Source of the DNA: Streptomyces malachitofuscus
GTDB taxonomy: Bacteria > Actinomycetota > Actinomycetes > Streptomycetales > Streptomycetaceae
NCBI RefSeq assembly: GCF_014650055.1
Contig: NZ_BMUF01000012.1
Span: forward strand, 124,001-188,000
Reading direction: 5' to 3'
DNA length: 64,000 nucleotides
Below the pieces are notes generated by a model that saw only the letters and a list, made by a program, of their open reading frames with translations, was not told where the DNA came from and made no database searches. Within the stretch, counting starts at the first letter, position 1. Each line of letters starts with the position of its first letter. Made by a program: the position numbers and the translations under genes. Positions 25,356-34,737 of the stretch are shown piece by piece.

Positions 25356-26356
25356 CGGGCCGTCTCCTGCCAGGCGGGGGCGTTGCGGTGGCGCCAGGCG
25401 CCGGCCAGCCGGTGCCAGGTCGCGGCGGGCGGGATGACGACGCTGGTGGCCAGCATGGTCGTCACCTCCTCGCGGGTGCGCGGCCCGGGGGCGATGCGGG
25501 ACCGCGCGAACTCGGCGGTCCCGGCGGCCCAGCCGAGCGCGCAGACGCCGGCCGCCCGGCGGTGCCCGGTGGCGCCGAGGACGCAGGCGGCGGCCCCGGC
25601 GGCGGTGATCGCGGCGTGCCGGCGGATCCGGCCGCGCGGTGCGACCGCCTTGTCCCACCAGTCCGGGCCGTGCAGCCGCCGCATCAGGGCGTCGTCGGCG
25701 TGGCCGCGCTGCCGGCTCAGGGACGCCCAGCGGGAGGCGGGGCGCACGGGGTGCAGGGTGGTGCGGTGGCCCCGGCGGATGCGCCAGCCGGCGTCGAGGA
25801 GGCGCAGCGCGAGGTCGGCGTCCTCGCGGTAGGGGCGGCGGAAGCGTTCGTCGAAACCGCCGACCTGTGTGAGCGCTTCGGTGCGGTAGGCCATGTCGGC
25901 GGTGATCCAGCGGGCCCGGGAGAGCCCGGCCGTGCCGCGTTCCCAGTCGTTGGGGCGGCGCCCCTCGGGCAGCGGCACGCTGATGACGCCCTGGACGCCG
26001 GCCGTGTCGGGGGACGCCTCCTTCAGGTCCCGCACGAGCTCCGCGCACCAGTGCGGGCCCACCTGGACGTCGTCGTCGAGGAACGCGACCCAGGGCGCGG
26101 TGACCGCGCGCACGCCGGTGTTGCGCGCGGCGGCGGGTCCGTGGCCCCCGCCGGCCCTGACGGTGGTGCGTCCACGCAGGTCGCCCAGGACGCTCAGCGC
26201 GTGGCCCATCGCGTCGGGGCCGGGCGGGACCTCGGGCCGGTCGTCGACGAGGACTATCTCGTCGGGACGCGGCCCGTTCGCCGCGGCGAGGGCGGCGAGG
26301 CAGTCGGCAAGGGTGTCCCGCACCAGGGTGGGGATCACGACGGCGTACGACGTCAT
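25352..26356 (-). CDS. GT2-family glycosyltransferase, first gene of glycan operon
   Basis: A 334-residue glycosyltransferase: VVIPTLVRDTLADCLAAL, then VLVDDRPE, VAFLDDDVQVG (DDD motif near residue 96) and REDADLALRLL. The C-terminal 90 residues contain alanine-rich hydrophobic stretches (ITAAGAAACVLGATG) that may contact the membrane. The ATG at 26356 was chosen because the upstream 46 codons are not protein-like and GAGGGCG precedes it. It opens a six-gene operon whose members all overlap except across repeat R2. Confidence 0.9.
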   Translation of the reverse strand: MTSYAVVIPTLVRDTLADCLAALAAANGPRPDEIVLVDDRPEVPPGPDAMGHALSVLGDLRGRTTVRAGGGHGPAAARNTGVRAVTAPWVAFLDDDVQVGPHWCAELVRDLKEASPDTAGVQGVISVPLPEGRRPNDWERGTAGLSRARWITADMAYRTEALTQVGGFDERFRRPYREDADLALRLLDAGWRIRRGHRTTLHPVRPASRWASLSRQRGHADDALMRRLHGPDWWDKAVAPRGRIRRHAAITAAGAAACVLGATGHRRAAGVCALGWAAGTAEFARSRIAPGPRTREEVTTMLATSVVIPPAATWHRLAGAWRHRNAPAWQETAR

Positions 26357-26615
26357 CCGAACGCCCTCGCGCGGGCTCTGGTAACGGGGATGCGCATCGG
26401 GGCTGTACTCCGTCCCTGTGAGGCTGCGGGTGCTACCGGGACGCGGGTGCCGCATTCGCGGTTGCCTCAAACACTTGGACACAGCTTGTCCCAAACGACC
26501 GGTTCGGGCACTTTCCCGCGTCGGTTCAGGTCACGCCCGCCGGGAGCGGGTGACGACCCTCACACCTCGGTGACGGCCCGGGCGCGGGCATGCGAAACGG
26601 ACTATGCATTGCGTG

Positions 26616-26641
26616 TATAGACGCTATGTATAGTCCGCCCA
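26616..26641 (+). promoter_or_regulatory. leaderless promoter of the deacetylase gene
   Basis: TATAGT at 26629-26634 ends six bases before the ATG at 26641, the classical spacing for a leaderless mRNA, and no Shine-Dalgarno sequence is present. A second TATAGA lies at 26616-26621. GGACTAT (from 26599) and ATAGTCC (to 26636) form inverted arms across the whole promoter. The A+T-rich island stands out in this GC-rich DNA. Confidence 0.6.
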
Positions 26642-27417
26642 TGCCTTCTCTGACCAGGAAGATGAAAAGATCGGGGACCGCGTTCCGCGCGGTGGCGGCC
26701 ATGGCCGCGGCCACGGCTGTGACGCTGGCGCTGAGCGGTTGCACGCGGCTGGAGACGACCGCTCCCAGCGCCGTCCGGACCACCGACGTCCAGGCCCGCT
26801 TCGGCACCGTCGACTGCCGCGAGGCCAAGTGCATCGCGCTCACGTTCGACGCCGGCCCCAGCGAGCACTCCGCGCGGCTGCTGGACATCCTCAAGGAGGA
26901 GCAGGTTCCGGCGACCTTCTTCCTGCTGGGCAAGCGGCACATCGACACGTACCCGGAGCTCGTGAGGCGGATGGCCGACGAGGGTCACGAGGTGGCCAGC
27001 CACACCTGGACCCACCGCAACCTCACGGACCTGGAGCCGGACGAGATACGCGAGGAACTCGAGCGCCCCAACGAGGAGATAGAGCGCCTCACCGGCCGCC
27101 GTCCCACCCTGATGCGCCCGCCCCAGGGCCGTACGAACGACACCGTGCACGGGATCAGCCGCGAGCTGGGCCTCTCGGAGATCCTCTGGAGCGTGACGGC
27201 GAAGGACTACAGGACCACCGACTCGGACCTCATCACCCGGCGCGTCCTCGCCCAGGCCTCCCGCGACGGCATCATCCTGCTCCACGACATCTACGACGGG
27301 ACCGTCCCCGCCGTGCCCGGCATCATCGACGCCCTGAAGAAGCGGGGCTACGTCTTCGTGACGGTCCCCCAGCTCCTCGCCCCGGGGAAGGCGGAGCCGG
27401 GGAAGGTGTACCGGTGA
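26641..27417 (+). CDS. lipoprotein polysaccharide deacetylase (NodB domain)
   Basis: A 258-residue carbohydrate esterase family 4 protein, probably acting on cell-wall or other N-acetylated glycans outside the membrane. An N-terminal signal sequence ends in the lipobox LALSGC (about residue 33), so it should be a lipoprotein. Catalytic motifs are LTFDAGPS (MT1, with DA instead of DD), HTWTHRNL (MT2 metal histidines), RPPQGRTND (MT3) and IILLHDIY (MT5). The ATG at 26641 was preferred to one at 26590 because it gives a normal signal peptide and a leaderless promoter ends just before it. Confidence 0.9.
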   Translation: MPSLTRKMKRSGTAFRAVAAMAAATAVTLALSGCTRLETTAPSAVRTTDVQARFGTVDCREAKCIALTFDAGPSEHSARLLDILKEEQVPATFFLLGKRHIDTYPELVRRMADEGHEVASHTWTHRNLTDLEPDEIREELERPNEEIERLTGRRPTLMRPPQGRTNDTVHGISRELGLSEILWSVTAKDYRTTDSDLITRRVLAQASRDGIILLHDIYDGTVPAVPGIIDALKKRGYVFVTVPQLLAPGKAEPGKVYR

Positions 27418-27512
27418 GCGGGAACCGGTACCGGGAGGCCCGGCGATGGGCCGTCCGGGTGACCCGGGACCGGCCGTGTCGCCGGGCGGCCGGGGTTTTC
27501 TAGGATTCCCCC

Positions 27513-27953
27513 GTGGCCACCTTCGAGCTCCAGCGCACGGCACCCCTCCCCCTCGACGAGGCCTGGCGGCGGCTCACCACGTGGCCCCGCCACGGCGAGG
27601 TGGTCCCGCTGACCCGGATCACGGTGACCACTCCCCCGCCCACCGGCGCGGGCACCGCGATCGTCGCCCGCACGGGCCTCGGCCCGCTCGCCTTCGACGA
27701 CCCGATGGAAGTGACGGTGTGGCAGCCACCCGCGGAGGACTCCCCGGGGCTGTGCCGGCTGGAGAAGCGGGGCCGCGCCGTCAGGGGCTGGGCGGAGATC
27801 GAGGTGCGGCAGGGGCCGGGCGGCCGGGCGCGGGTGATCTGGCGGGAGGAGATCCGGGTCCGCTTCCTGCCCGCCCCCGCCGACGCGCTCCTGGCGCGGG
27901 CCGGACACCATGTGTTCGGACGGGCGGTCAACCGCTTGCTTCGGTGGGCCTGA
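27513..27953 (+). CDS. SRPBCC-family (START-like) protein
   Basis: A 146-residue protein whose length and pattern (FELQRTAPLPLDEAWRRLTTW, VWQPP, CRLEKRGRAVRGWAEIEV) fit the SRPBCC ligand-binding fold, often annotated as polyketide cyclase/START-like. The GTG at 27513 has no ribosome binding site; TAGGAT at 27502-27507 ends five bases before it, again suggesting a leaderless mRNA. The ligand is unknown. Its stop codon lies inside the stem of a bidirectional terminator. Confidence 0.82.
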   Translation: MATFELQRTAPLPLDEAWRRLTTWPRHGEVVPLTRITVTTPPPTGAGTAIVARTGLGPLAFDDPMEVTVWQPPAEDSPGLCRLEKRGRAVRGWAEIEVRQGPGGRARVIWREEIRVRFLPAPADALLARAGHHVFGRAVNRLLRWA

Positions 27954-27976
27954 GGCCTCGGACCGGGCCTCAGGCC
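27947..27976. terminator. bidirectional terminator containing both stop codons
   Basis: GGCCTGAGGCC (27947-27957) and GGCCTCAGGCC (27966-27976) form an 11-bp perfect stem with an 8-base loop. Each arm carries the TGA of one convergent gene, so the genes are packed with almost no spacer. Confidence 0.85.
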
Positions 27977-29121
27977 ACGGATCCGATCCGGCCGGTGGGC
28001 GCGGCCGTGCCGTCGTGGTGGATCGGGGTGTGGGCGCCGGTGAGGGACACTCCGCTGCCGCCGCGCCGGTTCGCGACGATCTCCGCCGCGATGGACAGGG
28101 CCGTCTCCTCCGGCGTACGGGCGCCCAGGTCCAGGCCGATGGGGGACCTGAGGCGGGCGAGCTCCAGGTCGGTCACACCGGCTTCGCGCAGCCGGGCGTT
28201 GCGGTCCAGGTGGGTGCGGCGGGAGCCCATCGCGCCGACGTAGGCCACCGGGAGGCGCAGCGCGAGTTCCAGCAGCGGTACGTCGAACTTCGCGTCGTGG
28301 GTCAGGACGCACAGGACCGTACGGGCGTCGACGGAGGTGCGTTCCAGGTAGGTGCGCGGCCACTCGACGACGATCTCGTCCGCCTCCGGGAAGCGGGCCC
28401 TCGTCGCGAACACGGGACGCGCGTCGCACACCGTGACGTGGTGGCCGAGGAACTTGCCGACCCGCACCAGCGCCGACGCGAAGTCGATCGCGCCGAAGAC
28501 GATCATCCGGGGCGGGGGGACCGAGGACTCGATCAGCAGCGTGAGCGGCGCTCCGCAACGCGAGCCCTGCTCACCGATCTCCAGCGTGCCCGTGCGGCCG
28601 GCGTCCAGGAAGGCACCCGCCTCGGCGGCGACCGTGCGGTCGAGTTCCGGGTGGGCGCCGAAGCCGCCCTCGTGCGACCCGTCCGGGCGGACGGTCAGCG
28701 CGCGGCCCAGCAGTTCCGCCGGACCGCTCACGATCCGCGCCACCGCCGCAGCCTCCCCTCGCGCGGCGGCGGTGAGCGCGGACGCGAGCACCGGGCGGGC
28801 GGGATCCGCCGCCCGCACCGGTGTGACCAGGATGTCGATGATTCCGCCGCAGGTCAGACCGACGGCGAAGGCGTCCTCGTCGCTGTAGCCGAAGCGCTCC
28901 AGGACGGTTTCGCCGTCCCTCAGCGCCTGCTCGCACAGCTCGTACACCGCGCCCTCCACGCAACCGCCGGAGACCGAGCCGATCGCCGTGCCGTCCGTGT
29001 CCACCGCGAGCGCGGCTCCGGGCCGGCGGGGCGCGCTGCCGCCGACCGCCACCACGGTGGCGACGGCGAAGTCACGGCCCTGCTCGACCCACCGGTTGAG
29101 CTCCTCGGCGATGTCCAGCAT
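27970..29121 (-). CDS. xdhC: XdhC/CoxI family molybdenum enzyme maturation protein
   Basis: A 383-residue protein that in relatives binds molybdopterin cofactor and delivers its sulphurated form to xanthine dehydrogenase. The N-terminal XdhC_CoxI domain shows VATVVAVGGSAPRRPGAALA and SVSGGCVEGAVYE, and the C-terminal Rossmann-like domain shows MIVFGAIDFASALVRVGKFL and VGAMGSRRTH. The ATG at 29121 has GAGGAGACAGA before it. It is downstream of the purine permease and the xanthine dehydrogenase genes on the same strand, in line with cofactor supply to that enzyme. Confidence 0.93.
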   Translation of the reverse strand: MLDIAEELNRWVEQGRDFAVATVVAVGGSAPRRPGAALAVDTDGTAIGSVSGGCVEGAVYELCEQALRDGETVLERFGYSDEDAFAVGLTCGGIIDILVTPVRAADPARPVLASALTAAARGEAAAVARIVSGPAELLGRALTVRPDGSHEGGFGAHPELDRTVAAEAGAFLDAGRTGTLEIGEQGSRCGAPLTLLIESSVPPPRMIVFGAIDFASALVRVGKFLGHHVTVCDARPVFATRARFPEADEIVVEWPRTYLERTSVDARTVLCVLTHDAKFDVPLLELALRLPVAYVGAMGSRRTHLDRNARLREAGVTDLELARLRSPIGLDLGARTPEETALSIAAEIVANRRGGSGVSLTGAHTPIHHDGTAAPTGRIGSVA

Positions 29122-29138
29122 GTCTCTGTCTCCTCGAC

Positions 29139-29161
29139 TGCGGTTGCGGTTGCGGTTGCGG
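29139..29161 (+). repeat. hexanucleotide tandem repeat in xdhC leader
   Basis: The unit TGCGGT is repeated 3.8 times between the permease stop and the xdhC ribosome binding site. Such microsatellites can change length by slippage and alter spacing in the leader. Confidence 0.75.
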
Positions 29162-29176
29162 GGAAGGTGCGGGCGG

Positions 29177-30634
29177 CTAGTGCACGCCCAGCCAGCTCTC
29201 GATCGGGGCGAGGGCGAAGTAGACGACGAAGATCAGCGTCAGGCCCCACATGAAGGCGCCGATCTCCCGGGCCCTGCCCTCGGCGGTCTTGATGGCCACG
29301 TAGGAGATGACTCCGGCGGCCACGCCCGCTGTGATGGAGTAGGTGAACGGCATGATCACCACGGTCAGGAACACCGGGATCGCGGTGCCCCGGTCGGCCC
29401 AGTCGACGTGGCGGGCGTTCATCATCATCATGGCACCGATGACCACCAGGGCCGCGGCGGCGACCTCACCCGGCACGATCGCCGTGAGCGGGGTGAAGAA
29501 GAGGCAGGCGGCGAAGAAGAGTCCGGTGACGACGGAGGACAGACCGGTCCGGGCCCCTTCGCCGACACCGGTCGCCGACTCGACGAACACCGTCTGGCCG
29601 GAGGCCCCGGAGACACCGCCGATCGCACCGCCGGCGCCGTCGATGAACAGCGCCTTGGACAGGCCCGGCATCCGGCCCTTGTCGTCGGCGAGCTTCGCCT
29701 CCGTGCCGACGCCGATGATCGTCGCCATGGCGTCGAAGAAGCCCGCGAGAACCAGCGTGAAGACAATCATGCCGACGGTCATCGCGCCGACCTCGCCCCA
29801 GCCGCCGAACTCGACGTCCCCGAAGACGGAGAAGTCGGGCATCGACACCGCGCTGCCGTGCAGTTCGGGCGCGCCGCTCGCCCACTGCTTCGGGTCGATG
29901 ACCCCGAACGCGTTGAGGGTCACCGCGAGCAGGGTGCCGCCGACGATGCCGATCAGGATCGCACCGGGGACGCGGCGCGCCTGGAGCATGAAGATGGCGA
30001 GGAGGGTGACGGCGAACAGCAGCACCGGCCAGCCGGCCAGCTCGCCCGCCGGACCCAGGGTGACCGGGGTGGCCTTGCCCTGGTGCACGAAGCCGGCCTT
30101 GTAGAAGCCGATCAGGGCGACGAACAGGCCGATGCCCATGGTGATCGCGTGCTTGAGCGCGAGCGGGATGGCGTTCATGATCATCTCGCGCAGGCCGGTG
30201 ACGACGAGCAGCATGATGACCACCCCGTACATCACGCACATGCCCATGGCCTGCGGCCAGGTCATCTCCGGCGCCACCTGCGAGGCGAGGACGCCGGAGA
30301 CGGAGAGACCGGCGGCGAGGGCGAGCGGCACCTTGCCGAAGAAGCCCATCAGCAGGGTGCTGAGGGCCGCGGCGAAGGCGGTGGCCGTGATCAGGGCGGT
30401 GCGGCCGAGGGTGTTCCCGGCGGCGTCCTGGCCGGACAGGATCAGGGGGTTGAGCAGGAGGATGTACGCCATCGCCATGAAGGTGGTGACGCCGCCGCGC
30501 ACTTCGCGTGCGACGGTGGATCCTCGGTGCGTGATGTGGAAGTACCGGTCGAGCCAGGACCGGCCGGCCGGGACGCGGGTTCCCGCACCCGCGTCGTCGG
30601 CGGTGGTCGCCGGCTTGAGGGACTGCTGGGTCAT
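29177..30634 (-). CDS. NCS2-family purine (hypoxanthine/guanine-type) permease
   Basis: A 485-residue integral membrane protein with about 12-14 hydrophobic helices. The start of the transporter core, REVRGGVTTFMAMAYILLLNP, matches the AzgA-like branch of the NCS2 family, whose known members bring in adenine, guanine or hypoxanthine with protons. GFFDAMATIIGVGTEA and GASGQTVFVESATGVGEGAR are the conserved substrate-site regions of helices 8 and 10. ATG at 30634 with GGGAG upstream. Together with the dehydrogenase genes it would feed purines into breakdown. Confidence 0.92.
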   Translation of the reverse strand: MTQQSLKPATTADDAGAGTRVPAGRSWLDRYFHITHRGSTVAREVRGGVTTFMAMAYILLLNPLILSGQDAAGNTLGRTALITATAFAAALSTLLMGFFGKVPLALAAGLSVSGVLASQVAPEMTWPQAMGMCVMYGVVIMLLVVTGLREMIMNAIPLALKHAITMGIGLFVALIGFYKAGFVHQGKATPVTLGPAGELAGWPVLLFAVTLLAIFMLQARRVPGAILIGIVGGTLLAVTLNAFGVIDPKQWASGAPELHGSAVSMPDFSVFGDVEFGGWGEVGAMTVGMIVFTLVLAGFFDAMATIIGVGTEAKLADDKGRMPGLSKALFIDGAGGAIGGVSGASGQTVFVESATGVGEGARTGLSSVVTGLFFAACLFFTPLTAIVPGEVAAAALVVIGAMMMMNARHVDWADRGTAIPVFLTVVIMPFTYSITAGVAAGVISYVAIKTAEGRAREIGAFMWGLTLIFVVYFALAPIESWLGVH

Positions 30635-30821
30635 GTGGGCCTACTCCCAAGGTTCATAGGGACACCCGGACGCTGCCGCTGGGGACAGGGTCGGGATTTG
30701 GGAGGTGCCAGACCCGGGGGACGGCCCGGTACTGCACCTTGATGTGGGGACCGGTGCCGGGGTGACCGTGGGTGGGGTCGCCTGCCCGGCGCTGGGTGCC
30801 GCTGCGCCCACCCGTGCCGCC

Positions 30822-30857
30822 TGGGGTCCCCCCAGGCCTTTCGGGCACTGGGGGAGG
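30822..30857 (+). repeat. short hairpin element, copy D (intergenic)
   Basis: A 36-bp diverged copy, TGGGGTCCCCCCAGGCC then TTTCGGGCACTGGGGGAGG, lying 31 bases after the end of the large xanthine dehydrogenase gene. This is the only copy placed in ordinary spacer and may act there as a terminator. Confidence 0.8.
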
Positions 30858-30887
30858 CACGACTGCAAGCAACTGCGGCACAGGGGG

Positions 30888-33272
30888 TTACATCGTCCCG
30901 GTGAGGTGTTCCGGGCGGACCGGGGTTTTGGTGAGGGGGAGGCCCGTGGCGTTGCGGATGGCTGCCAGGACCGCCGGGGTGGAGGACAGGGTGGGCGCCT
31001 CGCCGATGCCGCGCAGACCGTAGGGGGCGTGGTCGTCGGCGAGTTCGAGCACGTCGACGGGGATGGTCGGCGTGTCGAGAATGGTGGGGATGAGGTAGTC
31101 CGTGAAGGACGGGTTGCGTACCTTCGCGGTCTTCGGGTCGACGACGATCTCCTCCATGACCGCCACGCCCAGGCCCTGGGTGGTGCCCCCCTGGATCTGG
31201 CCGATCACGGACAGCGGGTTGAGCGCCTTGCCGACGTCCTGCGCGCAGGCCAGCTCGATGACCTTGACCAGGCCGAGTTCGGTGTCGACCTCGACGACGG
31301 CACGGTGCGCGGCGAAGGAGTACTGGACGTGGCCGTTGCCCTGGCCGGTCCGCAGGTCGAAGGGCTCGGTCGGACGGTGCCGCCACTCCTCCTCGACCTC
31401 CACGGCCTCGTCGCCGAGGACGTCCACCAGGTCGGCGAGGACCTCGCCGCCGTCGGTGACGACCTTGCCGCCCTCCAGCAGGAGTTCGGCGGTGGCCCAG
31501 GCCGGGTGGTACGAGCCGAACCGGCGCCGGCCGCGTTCCAGCACCTTCTCGCGGACGAGCTCGCAGGCGTTCTTGACCGCGCCGCCGGTGACGTACGTCT
31601 GGCGGGAGGCGGAGGTGGACCCCGCGGAGCCCACCTGGGTGTCGGCCGGGTGGATGGTCACCTGGCCGACGCCCAGCTCGGTGCGGGCGATCTGGGCGTG
31701 GACGGTGACACCGCCCTGGCCGACCTCCGCCATCGCGGTGTGCACGGTGGCGACCGGCTCGCCGCCGACCACCTCCATGCGGACCCGGGCGGTGGAGTAG
31801 TCGTCGAAGCCCTCCGAGAAGCCGACGTTCTTGATGCCGACCGCGTAGCCGACACCGCGGACGACGCCCTCGCCGTGCGTGGTGTTGGACAGGCCGCCCG
31901 GCAGCTGGCGCACGTCGGCGCCCTCGCTGGACTCCCACTGGCGCTCCGGCGGCATGGGCATGGCCTTGACGCGGCGCAGGAGTTCGGCGACCGGTGCCGG
32001 GGAGTCGACGGGCTGCCCGGTGGGCAGCAGCGTGCCCTGCTCCATGGCGTTGAGCCGCCTCAGCTCCACCGGGTCCATGCCGAGCTCGGCCGCCAGCCGG
32101 TCCATCTGTGCCTCGTAGGCGAAGCACGCCTGGACCGCGCCGAAGCCGCGCATGGCGCCGCAGGGCGGGTTGTTGGTGTAGAGGGCGATGGCCTCGATCT
32201 CGACGTCGTCCACGACGTACGGTCCGACGCCGAGGGAGGAGGCGTTGCCGACCACGGCCGGGGAGGCGGAGGCGTACGCGCCGCCGTCGAGGACGATGCG
32301 GCACTTGACGTGGGTCAGCTTGCCGTCCGCGGTGGCGCCGTGCTCGTAGAAGAGCTTGGCCGGGTGGCGGTGGACATGGCCGAAGAACGACTCGAAGCGG
32401 TTGTAGACGATCTTGACGGGTTTGCCGGTGCGCAGGGCGAGCAGACAGGCGTGGATCTGCATCGACAGGTCCTCGCGGCCGCCGAACGCGCCGCCGACAC
32501 CGGCCAGGGTCATCCGTACCTTGTCCTCGGGCAGTCCGAGGACGGGCGCGATCTGGCGCAGGTCGGAGTGGAGCCACTGGGTGGCGATGTAGAGGTGGAC
32601 GCCGCCGTCCTCCTCGGGGACCGCGAGGCCGGACTCGGGGCCCAGGAAGGCCTGGTCCTGCATGCCGAAGGTGTACTCGCCCTCGACGATCACGTCGGCC
32701 CGCTCCCGGGCCGCGGCGACGTCGCCGCGCACGATGGGCTGGCGGTGGACGACGTTGGGGTGCGGGACATGGCCGACGTGGTGGTCGTCGCGGTTCTCGT
32801 GGACGAGGACCGCGTCCGGGGCGAGGGCGGAGGCCTCGTCGGTGATGACCGGGAGGTCGCGGTACTCGACCCTGATCCTGGCGGCGGCGCGGCGGGCGGT
32901 CTCCGGGTGGTCGGCGGCGACGATCGCGACGGGTTCGCCGTGGTGGCGGACCTTGCCATGGGCGAGGACCGGGGTGTCCTGGATCTCCAGGCCGTAGTTC
33001 TTGACGTCGGCCGGCAGGTCGTCGTACGTCATCACGGCGTACACGCCCGGGACGGCGAGGGCCTCGCTCGTGTCGATGGAGACGATCTCGGCGTGCGCGA
33101 CCGTGGAGCGCAGGATCTGCCCCCAGAGCATGTCCTCGTGCCACATGTCGGAGGAGTACGCGAACTCGCCGGTGACCTTGAGGGTGCCGTCGGGGCGGAG
33201 CGTGGACTCGCCGATGCCACCCTTGGTCCCGGAGCCCTGTGTGATTTTGGTGGGAACACCGTTCGTGGGCAT
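30888..33272 (-). CDS. xanthine dehydrogenase, molybdopterin-binding subunit
   Basis: A 794-residue molybdenum hydroxylase large subunit, oxidising hypoxanthine and xanthine to urate. Key sites are AGVGGAFGGRED (molybdopterin contact), CGAMRGFGAVQACFAYEAQM, VGQGGVTVHAQI and the catalytic glutamate in GLRGIGEAPTLSS near the C-terminus (about residue 744). The length is normal for the separate large subunit. ATG at 33272, two bases after the end of the iron-sulphur subunit gene. A close relative acting on other aldehydes or heterocycles is possible, but the PucR regulator and the purine permease favour xanthine. Confidence 0.92.
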   Translation of the reverse strand: MPTNGVPTKITQGSGTKGGIGESTLRPDGTLKVTGEFAYSSDMWHEDMLWGQILRSTVAHAEIVSIDTSEALAVPGVYAVMTYDDLPADVKNYGLEIQDTPVLAHGKVRHHGEPVAIVAADHPETARRAAARIRVEYRDLPVITDEASALAPDAVLVHENRDDHHVGHVPHPNVVHRQPIVRGDVAAARERADVIVEGEYTFGMQDQAFLGPESGLAVPEEDGGVHLYIATQWLHSDLRQIAPVLGLPEDKVRMTLAGVGGAFGGREDLSMQIHACLLALRTGKPVKIVYNRFESFFGHVHRHPAKLFYEHGATADGKLTHVKCRIVLDGGAYASASPAVVGNASSLGVGPYVVDDVEIEAIALYTNNPPCGAMRGFGAVQACFAYEAQMDRLAAELGMDPVELRRLNAMEQGTLLPTGQPVDSPAPVAELLRRVKAMPMPPERQWESSEGADVRQLPGGLSNTTHGEGVVRGVGYAVGIKNVGFSEGFDDYSTARVRMEVVGGEPVATVHTAMAEVGQGGVTVHAQIARTELGVGQVTIHPADTQVGSAGSTSASRQTYVTGGAVKNACELVREKVLERGRRRFGSYHPAWATAELLLEGGKVVTDGGEVLADLVDVLGDEAVEVEEEWRHRPTEPFDLRTGQGNGHVQYSFAAHRAVVEVDTELGLVKVIELACAQDVGKALNPLSVIGQIQGGTTQGLGVAVMEEIVVDPKTAKVRNPSFTDYLIPTILDTPTIPVDVLELADDHAPYGLRGIGEAPTLSSTPAVLAAIRNATGLPLTKTPVRPEHLTGTM

Positions 33273-33274
33273 GC

Positions 33275-33846
<572 letters not shown>

Positions 33847-33847
<1 letters not shown>

Positions 33848-34737
33848 TACGCGGCTCCCTCCGTGGTGCGGTGGGCGCCGCGGTACGACTCCCAGGTCCA
33901 GGTGAGTGTGCGGCGGGCCATGACACCGACCGCGTGCCGGCGGTAGCTCGCGGTGCCGCGCACGTCGTCGATCGGGTTGCAGGCGGCGGCGCACAGGTCG
34001 GCGAACTGCTTGGCGACGGAGGGGGTGACGATCTTCCCGTTGTCCCAGAAGCCGCCCTCCTCCAGCGCCGCGTTCAGGAACTCCTCCGCGGCCTGCGCCC
34101 GGATGGGCGTCGGGGCGGCCGAACCGATGCCGGTGCGCACCGTCCGGGTCTCCGGGTGCAGGGCGAGCCCGAAGGCGCACACGGCGATGACCATGGCGTT
34201 GCGGGTGCCGACCTTGGAGTACTGCTGGGGGCCGTCGGCCTTCTTGATGTGGACGGCGCGGATCAGCTCGTCGGGCGCCAGCGCGTTGCGCTTCACGCCG
34301 GTGTAGAAGGCGTCGATCGGGATGCGCCGCGTGCCGCGCACCGACTCGGCCTCGACCTCGGCGCCGGCGGCGAGCAGCGCCGGGTGGGCGTCGCCGGCCG
34401 GGGAGGCGGTGCCGAGGTTGCCGCCCACGCCGCCGCGGTTGCGGATCTGCGGGGAGGCGACGGTGTGGGAGGCGAGGGCGAGCCCCGGCAGCTCGGCGCG
34501 CAGGTGCTCCATGATCTTCGAGTACGGGACGGAGGCGCCGAGCCGTACGCTCTCCTCGCCGACCTCCCATTCCTCGAGGTCGCCGATGCGGTTCAGGTCC
34601 ATGAGGTACTCGGGCCGACGGTGGTCGAAGTTGATCTCGACCATCACGTCGGTGCCACCCGCAATCGGCACAGCGGCGGGGTGCTCGGCCTTCGCGGCGA
34701 GCGCCTCCTCCCAGCTGGCGGGGCGAAGGAAGTCCAT
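33847..34737 (-). CDS. xanthine dehydrogenase, FAD-binding subunit
   Basis: A 296-residue FAD-binding subunit with the family motifs AVPIAGGTDVMVEIN (pyrophosphate site) and SPQIRNRGGVGGNLGTASPAGDAHPAL split by the usual loop. It hands electrons to NAD+. The ATG at 34737 was chosen because the first 15 in-frame codons upstream are not conserved-looking. It is the first gene of the xanthine dehydrogenase operon, facing the pucR-like regulator across a 343-base gap. Confidence 0.93.

Noticed and set aside
26590..26640. Upstream ATG for the deacetylase, adding 17 residues
   Set aside because: It would place extra polar residues before the signal peptide, lacks a ribosome site and runs through the promoter elements.
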